This document shows, one piece after another, positions 57,192-64,000 of a stretch of DNA of 64,000 nt. The notes beneath the pieces are model-generated. The model was given only the letters and a program-made list of their open reading frames with translations, was not told where the DNA came from and searched no databases. The first letter of the stretch is position 1, and every line of letters begins with the position of its first letter. This stretch comes from Phycisphaerae bacterium (lineage in GTDB: Bacteria > Planctomycetota > Phycisphaerae > Phycisphaerales > SM1A02), in assembly GCA_016795065.1 (NCBI GenBank), contig JAEUIU010000023.1:1-64000 (forward strand). The letters run 5' to 3'. The position numbers were made by a program, and so were the translations under genes.

Positions 57192-60100
57192 AGAGCGTTC
57201 ATCGGCCGGCTCAGAACTTCCTCAATCTGGTGAGTTCGTCCCGCGCGTTGAAGGTACTCCTCGTGACGCTGGTGACGTTGCTGGCGCCGCACGTGTTGCT
57301 CGCGCAAGCGTCGAACCCGTCGCCGGCCGCGCCCGCTTTCACCAGCACGCCGCTCCGCTGGGAGGTCGAGTACGCCGACGCTCAGCTCGGCGCGGTGCGA
57401 GGGACGGCGTCGTTCTCTTCCGCTCGCGATGCAGTCATCGTCGAGCTCACCCATCCGCTGACGCAGGAACCGCACACGCTGCACTCGACGCGAGTCGAGG
57501 TACAGGGCGAGAAGGTCACCATCGAACTCGTCGGCCGGTCACCCTACGCCGATCAGGTAAGTCGGCGGGCGACGACGGGGCTTCCCGTGGTCATCGCGGA
57601 TCCCGAGGCACACGCGCCACTGGTGGCGCGGGTTGCTGGCAAGCAGCGAGAGTTCGCCATCACCAGCGCCACACCGGTCGACGCGGACCGCGTGACGCTT
57701 CGCCTTCGGGTCACTGCCGAGGGCTACCTTCTCGGTGCCTGGGAACAGGCGTCGGACGTCGCCACGCAACGCGATGGTCTGGGGATCGGGCGAGTCGGCC
57801 GATTCAGTGCGATCGTTGGTGCCGAGGGAGGTCTCGTCGGCACACAGACCGGCGATGAGATCTGGTCGCCCCTCTATCCAACGATCGAAGAGGTCGTGGT
57901 GGTCACCGATCAACTCGGCACCGACACAGGCGGAGGACCCAAGAGCACCTTCGCCGAAACGGTCCGGAACGCTGATGGCACGCTGCGGTGGGAGTTCAGG
58001 CCGGGCATGCGCATGCTGATGGTGATCGGTCGGAACCTGCCGACGACGACGGGCGACACGACGGCGCCGGTCTCTGATGGCGAACCGAACCTGAGTTACC
58101 GCGTTCACGGTGTTCCCGGACGATTGGGCCCGTCGGTGCAGCACGCCGCTGACTTCAGCAGAGGCTGGGATCTGCTGCGCCAAACGATGAGTCAGGAAGC
58201 GGGGAGTTCCGGCCAGGAACGACTCCGCGCGCTGCGCGACATGGAGAGCGTCCTCCTCTGGGTGAACCTGAAGCCGCGAACAGCGCCGGGGACGAAGACA
58301 TTCACCCTCGGCGGAGCGAAGGGCCAATGGGCGCTTCGCTTCGGCGACAACGCAGCCGACATCGGCTTTGCCCGCGCGTCAAGCGAAGGCGAGTGGGAGT
58401 TCATCGAGAACGCGTTTCTGCCAGAGTCGATTCGCCTGGTCGTCTCGGCGCGCAACGACCTTCCGATGGACGCGGTGCAGGTTGTCTTCGGGATGAATGG
58501 CCGCGTTCAGCGGCTTGCCGGGTCAAGGTTCCTGCCGGCGACTCGTTGGCGCCCGCCAGAGGAAGCGCCGCTGGCAAAGGGGGAGTCGCCGCGCCCAGCG
58601 TTCTTCGTCTCCCCAGAACTCGTCCTCTACCCGGCTGAAGCAACGCCGCCCACGGTGAGTGGCGGGGCGATCGCCGTGCCGGTGAAGCAGGGCGACAAGC
58701 TCCTGGCGATGCTCGCCGACGACGGCGTGGTGAACGCGAATCCTCGGGTGGCCACGGCCAGCGTCGCAACGACGCCGGCCTCGCTTGGGCCGATGTGGAA
58801 GGACGCCCTCGCCCGAGCTGCGACCTGCGCCGGACGCCCGGTCGAAGATTGGTCGGCACTTACCCGCGAGCAGGCCGACGAGATCACCAACTACACCCTC
58901 TTTGACGGCGAGACGCTTGGCAAGGTGCTCGGCATCGAGGTGGTCGACATCTCGTTGAACCCGAAGGCTCACACCACCGGCATCGACATCGGCGATCACG
59001 CGGCGATGATCCTGCTGCGCGACGAGTTCATCGAGATGATGAAGACGCAACTCGCCGAGTTCGAGACCCTCCAAGGTCCGACGGCGCTCTCCGGCTTCGC
59101 GTCGATGATCGAGCCGCACGTGAACAACGAGCGTCATGCGTTCTCGACGATTCGCGTCGCGTCGCCTGATGGACGTCCCGTCTCGCTTGGGGCGCTGTTC
59201 ATGGAGTCTTGGATACGCCAGCGCTTCTCGCTGAGCCCGGAGCAGTTCTGGGCATGGCGAGCCGGGGCACTGGCAGAAGGGCTTGAGACGTTGCGAGCCA
59301 ACATGCGCTCGACGATCGAGATGGCTCAAGAGACCGACCCTTGCGACGTGCCGGAGATGCTCGAGCTGACCGGCTGGAGCTTCCAAGCGGTGGCCGATCG
59401 CGTCAGGGCCCGGCTCATGAAGCTGGACGACTCGGGCGGCCCCGGCGCGTTGCGATGGGTACCGGATCGAGTTGCTCGCGGATATGTCGCGGGGCTTTCA
59501 ACGCTTGCCGAAGCGGTCCGGGCTCAGGAGGAGTACGCCGAACTCGACACCTCGGTCGCGGTGACGGTGGCGGCCTTGATCGCTGTCCCGCTGGCTGCCG
59601 CAGAGAGTGCGGTCCTCGCTGGCGTGGCGCTCTCGGCTGACGCGGTCGATGTCGCTGTCGTTCTCTTCAACGAGGTCCCTGAGTACGTTCGACGCAGCGA
59701 CGCGGTCGAGTTTGCCCGAGGTGCCGCCGTCGTACTCGGCGCTGACCGGCTTCAGGCTGCGCTCGACCGTGAGAAGACGGCCGCGGAGCTTGCGGTCTCG
59801 CTCGGCGGAGCCGCGCTTGGAATCGGGGCGAGCACACTCGAAGCGCTGCCGAAGATCCGACAGGCCTTGCGCACTCGAGATGCCGCGGAGATCGTTCGAT
59901 CGGCAGGTCGGGTGACAGAACAGGCTGGAAGCGGAGGCCTTGATGCGTTCCGGCGGCTTCCAGCGGAGGACCAGACGGCGTTCGCGCTCTTCGTGGCCGA
60001 CGCTCGACGATCGCAGTCATCGGCTGGCGATGCCGCCCTCACCGAGTCGCAGCGTCGCGCGATGGACGTCGCTGCGAACCTCGAGCGTGAGGCGAGCGCT

Positions 60101-62923
60101 CTCCCCACGAAGCCCGGTGAGGCGAATGCACCCGAAGCGACTGCAGCTCCGAAGCCCGAGCTGGCGGTGGCCGATGATGCTGCGCGGGCCGCGCCCGGCG
60201 TTCCAGAGCGCGTGCAACCTCCACCGCATATCGAGCCAGAGGGTCGCGGATTGGCTGAGGCGGTCAGTGAGCCGGCACCCGTGCCGAACACGCCTCCGTC
60301 GCCTCGAGCCGATCCAGCGGCGACTCCCGGCGCGGGGAGTGCGCCGCCGCGCCCGCGCGACCCGGCCGACGCGGCGCCGGTTGCCCCTTCGCGGACGCCA
60401 TCGAGGACGCCATCGAGGACAGCCGATCCGGCTGATGTCCCGCCGGCGCGGGCCAACGTGCCGCCGACGCCTGCTCGCCCAGGGCCCCCAGTAGGTATAG
60501 CGCGGAACGAGCCGCCGGTGCATGTCGACGACTACCCGGTTGCACCGTCGCGTAATCCGGAAGCACGGCTGCCACAACCGCGACCACAACCGGCACCACA
60601 ACCGAACCGAGTGCCAAGCTCGGCCTCAAACCCCGAGCTACCGGCTGTCTCGCGAAGTGCTCCCACCGTGGTGGATCCGCGCTCGATGCCGACCGTGCGG
60701 TCGGAGTCGGCGTCACGGGTTGGCATCGAAGATGGCATCGGCACCGCTCCTCCGTTGGAGGGGCGACCAGCGTTCGGAGGAACGCCAGAGCCGGTGCGCG
60801 TCGACGGACTTCCCTCTGCGCCGCCCGCGGCCCGACCTGGCGCCGCGCCGTCCGTCCGTCCGTCCAGTCTTCCGGCGAATCCGCCGGCGAGACCCTCGAC
60901 GGGGGCACCATCATCACTGCCAGCGCCGCCGCCGCCGTCCGCAGTTCTTGTGCCCGACGTCGGCATGCCGCCAGCGAAGGGTCTCTGGCAGCCCGGTCCA
61001 GGCGTCCCGCCGATTGAACTCGACGGACTCGCCGGTCGGGGTCGGTACGCGACGGTGTACTGGATCAAGTCAGCGCCCGGCGAGCCGCGCAGCGTGCTCA
61101 AGATCTATACGCAGCCCCACGGATCGACGACGCCGCCGAGCAGCGTTGTGCGTGAGATCGTGAAGGGAAGCGAGTTGCTCGGCGACGACATCCCACAGTT
61201 GAAGATCCTCCGCGCAGACCCAGACGCCGCGAAGCCCTACGTCGTTCAACAGGCAGCGAGCGATGCCACGATCTTCAGCGGTTCGCCGACGCGAGCGCAG
61301 TTCGGACCTGAGTATCAGGAAGCGGTCGTCCGTCTCTACAAGAAGATCGCGGACAAGGGCCTGATCTGGGAAGACGGCCACATCGGCAACATCTACTTCT
61401 TCAAGGACCGCGACGGCACGCTCGCTGCGGGCCTGCTGGACACCGATCGCATCGCCCGCTTCACCGACCGCAGCGGCAACTTCGGCGAGATGATCCAGGC
61501 CATCGAACAGTTTCCGGCGATGAACGGGTTCCTGAAGAACAACATTCAGTCGTTGGCTGGCTCGCGATTCCCCGACCTGATTGGCGACGCGCCGGTCTTT
61601 CCCGGTGCGGAGTTCTTCATGGAGAAGATGCTCGAGTACAACGGGCGTTGGATCAAGTTCAACGGCTCGGCATTCGAACCTGTCTTGATTGATCCCTCGA
61701 TCGTTGCAAAGCACTTCAAAGGCTTTCCCGAACACGTCAACTTCGACTTCGCTCGGGGCGCCCCTTCGCCGGATCGTCCCCCGTTTCGTGTCGAGGGCGT
61801 TGAAGGAGCCGAGGCCGCGAAGGCGCCACCGCCAGCGTCGGTGTCCCGCGAAGCCAAAGCGAGCGCCGAAGCCAGCGCCGCGGCCGAGGTCGTCCCACCT
61901 CACCCATTGCCAGGGCGACCAGCATCATCGCCGGCCGCGGGCGCGGCGGCGTCGAGCGGCGAGCGAGCGAGCAGCGTGCCCGAACCAGGCAAGGACTTCG
62001 TCTCGCCGAGCGGTTCGCTCGCGTTGGGCGAACGCCTCGGAAAGGGGAAGTTCTCTGACGTCTTTGGGCTGCGCGACGCGGCCGATCGGGCGGTGAAGTT
62101 CCTGCTGCGGGGCGACACCGCGAGCGCTGGCGTCGCGTGGACGGCTGAGAAAACAGCCCAGCGGCAAAAGGAGGTCAGCGACCTGCTGGCAGCAGCGGGC
62201 ATTCGGCAGACGCGGGTCTTGAGCGTGCAATCCGACGCTCAAGGGGTGCGCATGATTGTTGAGCGACTCTCCGAGAATCAGAAGACCTTCCGACTTGATG
62301 CGTTCAAGGGAGGTGGCCGCGCGAAACTTGTCGCCGACGGAGTGTGGACGCCAGCCCATGAGCGTGCGATTGCCGAACTCTTCGCCGACCTAGGGCGGAA
62401 CGGCCTGGTGTGGGAGGACGCTCACTTGGAGAACCTCTTCTTCGAGGTCATCGACGGTCGCGTGGTGGCCGGTGTTCTTGATCACGGCCGCATCGCGAAG
62501 TTCGATGCGATGGACGAGGTGGTCGCAGATTGGACGGTGATGATGGAGTTCTTCCCGAAGAAGAACCGGCTTCACTCGATTCTTGGCCGGAAAGCGGGAA
62601 GCTATCGAATGGGATCCGCGGTCGAGTACATGGCCAAGATGCTCGAGCACAAGGGTTACATCCGCTATGACCAAGAGAGCGGGCGATTCGTTGCTGGCCT
62701 GATCGATCCAGATGTGATTGATCGTGCAGCGCTGCCGTTAGAATCGTGGGTCATCCCCGAGGCTGGCATGCCAGCCCCCACAACGTCGAGACGATCTCCT
62801 AGAGCAGGGGCTGGGCGCGGCCGAATTGGACGGGCACAACCCTTGGCGGGCAGGGCCACCATGAGGGCCAAATGGCGGGCCAGATCAAGAGGCCAATGTG
62901 GTCAGTCACATTCGGTACGCTGA
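57188..62923 (+). CDS. Giant secreted protein with two C-terminal kinase-fold domains
   Basis: 1911 residues, overlapping the previous gene by four bases. Signal/anchor at the N-terminus (VLLVTLVTLLAPHVLLAQA). A beta-rich N-terminal half, a helical region with a hydrophobic stretch at about 790-880 (VAALIAVPLAAAESAVLAGV), a Pro-rich linker (about 965-1271) and two kinase-like domains separated by a second linker (about 1541-1595). Domain 1: G-loop GRGRYATVY (1283-1291), Lys1305, Asp1396/Asn1401 in WEDGHIGNIYF and Asp1418 in LLDTDRIARF. Domain 2: LGKGKFSDVF (1617-1626), Lys1637, Asp1744/Asn1749 in WEDAHLENLFF and Asp1765 in VLDHGRIAKF. All catalytic positions are kept in both, so both may be active phosphotransferases. 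Similar to secreted effector architectures; targets unknown. Confidence 0.88.
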   Translation: MKSVHRPAQNFLNLVSSSRALKVLLVTLVTLLAPHVLLAQASNPSPAAPAFTSTPLRWEVEYADAQLGAVRGTASFSSARDAVIVELTHPLTQEPHTLHSTRVEVQGEKVTIELVGRSPYADQVSRRATTGLPVVIADPEAHAPLVARVAGKQREFAITSATPVDADRVTLRLRVTAEGYLLGAWEQASDVATQRDGLGIGRVGRFSAIVGAEGGLVGTQTGDEIWSPLYPTIEEVVVVTDQLGTDTGGGPKSTFAETVRNADGTLRWEFRPGMRMLMVIGRNLPTTTGDTTAPVSDGEPNLSYRVHGVPGRLGPSVQHAADFSRGWDLLRQTMSQEAGSSGQERLRALRDMESVLLWVNLKPRTAPGTKTFTLGGAKGQWALRFGDNAADIGFARASSEGEWEFIENAFLPESIRLVVSARNDLPMDAVQVVFGMNGRVQRLAGSRFLPATRWRPPEEAPLAKGESPRPAFFVSPELVLYPAEATPPTVSGGAIAVPVKQGDKLLAMLADDGVVNANPRVATASVATTPASLGPMWKDALARAATCAGRPVEDWSALTREQADEITNYTLFDGETLGKVLGIEVVDISLNPKAHTTGIDIGDHAAMILLRDEFIEMMKTQLAEFETLQGPTALSGFASMIEPHVNNERHAFSTIRVASPDGRPVSLGALFMESWIRQRFSLSPEQFWAWRAGALAEGLETLRANMRSTIEMAQETDPCDVPEMLELTGWSFQAVADRVRARLMKLDDSGGPGALRWVPDRVARGYVAGLSTLAEAVRAQEEYAELDTSVAVTVAALIAVPLAAAESAVLAGVALSADAVDVAVVLFNEVPEYVRRSDAVEFARGAAVVLGADRLQAALDREKTAAELAVSLGGAALGIGASTLEALPKIRQALRTRDAAEIVRSAGRVTEQAGSGGLDAFRRLPAEDQTAFALFVADARRSQSSAGDAALTESQRRAMDVAANLEREASALPTKPGEANAPEATAAPKPELAVADDAARAAPGVPERVQPPPHIEPEGRGLAEAVSEPAPVPNTPPSPRADPAATPGAGSAPPRPRDPADAAPVAPSRTPSRTPSRTADPADVPPARANVPPTPARPGPPVGIARNEPPVHVDDYPVAPSRNPEARLPQPRPQPAPQPNRVPSSASNPELPAVSRSAPTVVDPRSMPTVRSESASRVGIEDGIGTAPPLEGRPAFGGTPEPVRVDGLPSAPPAARPGAAPSVRPSSLPANPPARPSTGAPSSLPAPPPPSAVLVPDVGMPPAKGLWQPGPGVPPIELDGLAGRGRYATVYWIKSAPGEPRSVLKIYTQPHGSTTPPSSVVREIVKGSELLGDDIPQLKILRADPDAAKPYVVQQAASDATIFSGSPTRAQFGPEYQEAVVRLYKKIADKGLIWEDGHIGNIYFFKDRDGTLAAGLLDTDRIARFTDRSGNFGEMIQAIEQFPAMNGFLKNNIQSLAGSRFPDLIGDAPVFPGAEFFMEKMLEYNGRWIKFNGSAFEPVLIDPSIVAKHFKGFPEHVNFDFARGAPSPDRPPFRVEGVEGAEAAKAPPPASVSREAKASAEASAAAEVVPPHPLPGRPASSPAAGAAASSGERASSVPEPGKDFVSPSGSLALGERLGKGKFSDVFGLRDAADRAVKFLLRGDTASAGVAWTAEKTAQRQKEVSDLLAAAGIRQTRVLSVQSDAQGVRMIVERLSENQKTFRLDAFKGGGRAKLVADGVWTPAHERAIAELFADLGRNGLVWEDAHLENLFFEVIDGRVVAGVLDHGRIAKFDAMDEVVADWTVMMEFFPKKNRLHSILGRKAGSYRMGSAVEYMAKMLEHKGYIRYDQESGRFVAGLIDPDVIDRAALPLESWVIPEAGMPAPTTSRRSPRAGAGRGRIGRAQPLAGRATMRAKWRARSRGQCGQSHSVR

Positions 62924-62929
62924 GACGCA

Positions 62930-64000
62930 ATGTCGCATCGAAAGCAGCTCAAACGGGCCAACACCGAACAAGCAGCGAAAGGTGAAGTTGGGGCGAAGGC
63001 CAACGGATCGTCACCGGGCAAGGTGATGAGCGAGGCACGACACGCAGCCCCACACCGGGACGCGGCCCCCAATCAGCCAGGCAGGACCTTCGCCCACGGG
63101 GCGGCTCCGTGGCTCATTCGGGTGGCTTCGCTGTGGCTACTGGCAGGTGCCCTCGCGAAGGCCTTCTCGGGCACCCCGTCGGAACTCCCCGCACCGATCC
63201 TCGATTCCGACCTCGATCCCTTTCACGTCATTCCGGCCGCGGTAGTCGTCGAAACAGTGGTGTCGCTTGTCGCGCTGGTGGTCCCGCGCCGCGCCTGGAT
63301 TCCGCTGGCAGCGGCGCTCCTGACATTCGCGGCCATCTTGGTCTTCCACCTTCGAAGCGGTGCGGAGCATTGCGGCTGCTTCGGTGGAGCGTTTCCGATC
63401 CCGGCCTGGATCATGCTGGCTATCGACGGTTCGCTCGCGGTTCTGGTGATCGCCTCGGCGATCGCCTTGCGGGCGTGGCCGTTCGCTCGAGCGGGCTCCA
63501 ACATCGCCATCGAGTCGTCCCACCTCGATCACGCCCGGTCTATCCCAGGACGCCAAGGATCATTCGCGTCGCTGCCTGTTCTGCTCTGCGCCGCCGGCGT
63601 CGCGGCAGTCAGCCTCGGTTGGTACACCGATGCCAGGTTGCGCCCGATTCGACCGGTCGAAACGCGCACGCTCATCGTCCCCGGCCCAGCTCTGACGGAC
63701 CGTAAAGAACCGCTCTCCTTCCCGGTTTCGACACCTTCAGGGACCGACGCGCCTCGACCTTGGGCGCTCCCGGAGCCGCTTCCGAACGAGGTTGTTCTTC
63801 GTCCCATCCTGTGGACCAACAAGCGGCTGGCGGAGACCGAACTGGGCCGGTTCACCGATACCTCGAAGTTCCCGCAAACCGCCACCATCGTCATCTACTA
63901 CGAATCCTGCAACCACTGCGCAGCCCATTTGCGTGAGCTCGCCGAGAAGCAGAAAGCGGCCGGAAACAGCGAGTCTCCGACCTACGTGCTTGTCCAGTTG
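62930..64000 (+). CDS. MauE/DoxX-like membrane protein fused to a thioredoxin-like CxxC domain (3' end outside window)
   Basis: 357 codons visible from ATG 62930, six bases after the giant gene; the frame is open to the window end. A basic cytosolic N-terminus precedes MauE/DoxX-type helices (WLIRVASLWLLAGALAKAFS, VVVETVVSLVALVVPRRAWI, LTFAAILVFHLRSGAEH). They contain the family CxCFG motif (Cys148, Cys150 in HCGCFGG). A further helix and a Pro-rich linker lead to ATIVIYYESCNHCAAHLREL, a thioredoxin-like active-site CNHC (Cys327, Cys330). MauE-type proteins assist disulfide formation or reduction in the periplasm. It may supply redox maturation for the secreted proteins of the operon, which is inference. 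Confidence 0.82.
   Translation, partial: MSHRKQLKRANTEQAAKGEVGAKANGSSPGKVMSEARHAAPHRDAAPNQPGRTFAHGAAPWLIRVASLWLLAGALAKAFSGTPSELPAPILDSDLDPFHVIPAAVVVETVVSLVALVVPRRAWIPLAAALLTFAAILVFHLRSGAEHCGCFGGAFPIPAWIMLAIDGSLAVLVIASAIALRAWPFARAGSNIAIESSHLDHARSIPGRQGSFASLPVLLCAAGVAAVSLGWYTDARLRPIRPVETRTLIVPGPALTDRKEPLSFPVSTPSGTDAPRPWALPEPLPNEVVLRPILWTNKRLAETELGRFTDTSKFPQTATIVIYYESCNHCAAHLRELAEKQKAAGNSESPTYVLVQL

Overview
The window is high-GC bacterial chromosome. It looks like Planctomycetota, most likely class Phycisphaerae (order Phycisphaerales). Three things point there: secreted proteins ending in paired dockerin/EF-hand-like repeats of the 'DLAILLGAWG' type, a PSD1-type cytochrome gene (DUF1549/DUF1553) followed by its usual DUF1501 partner, and a DUF5117-type zinc metalloprotease. 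This is recognition from sequence features only; no 16S gene is present. Nearly every long gene casts long antisense open frames because of high GC at third positions; these were discarded. No rRNA, CRISPR array, prophage or intact insertion sequence was seen.

Layout. 1-2001: two tandem paralogous secreted dockerin proteins, each followed by a strong hairpin terminator. 2179-5062: large secreted zinc metalloprotease. 5074-6858 (-): SLC13-type transporter. 6959-10720: PSD1/DUF1501 pair. 10781-11218: DUF486 membrane protein. 11186-16130 (-): tightly packed terC-dedA-permease-ATPase-adaptor cluster, the last three forming a DevBCA-like exporter. 16250-20326: an OprB-like outer-membrane porin broken by one in-frame TGA, then an ABC importer of the SsuABC/ThiXYZ type. 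20268-21499: PQ-loop-like membrane protein and a methyltransferase. 21667-23652: secreted C-type-lectin/dockerin protein. 23662-28474 (-): dinB, a large secreted protein and a membrane-anchored vWA protein. 28528-35254: a SWIM/SNF2 helicase with a histone-H1-like tail and two downstream genes. 35282-36031 (-): DoxX. 36107-36190: tRNA-Leu(UAG). 36289-37695: class II DAHP synthase. 38169-41525: a ketosynthase pair (one member lacking both catalytic His) and an anchored protein. 41631-42029 (-): mscL. 42191-48372: AddB/AddA-like helicase-nuclease pair. 48445-50103: nuoG-like. 50238-50909 (-): infC. 51084-52613: gene-poor. 52614-64000: an accessory-looking operon of secreted proteins.

How genes work together. 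The broken porin and the ABC importer look like one uptake route across both membranes. The exporter cluster is translationally coupled through 1-4 base overlaps. The two ketosynthases sit 13 bases apart, suggesting a heterodimer. The AddAB-like pair is coupled by a GTGA overlap.

The best candidate for an undescribed system is the last operon. It encodes a small lipoprotein, a 1015-residue secreted repeat protein, a 300-residue secreted protein, a 1911-residue secreted protein carrying two kinase-fold domains behind proline-rich linkers, and a MauE-like/thioredoxin-motif membrane protein that runs off the window. The architecture recalls secreted multidomain effectors, but no function can be assigned from sequence alone.
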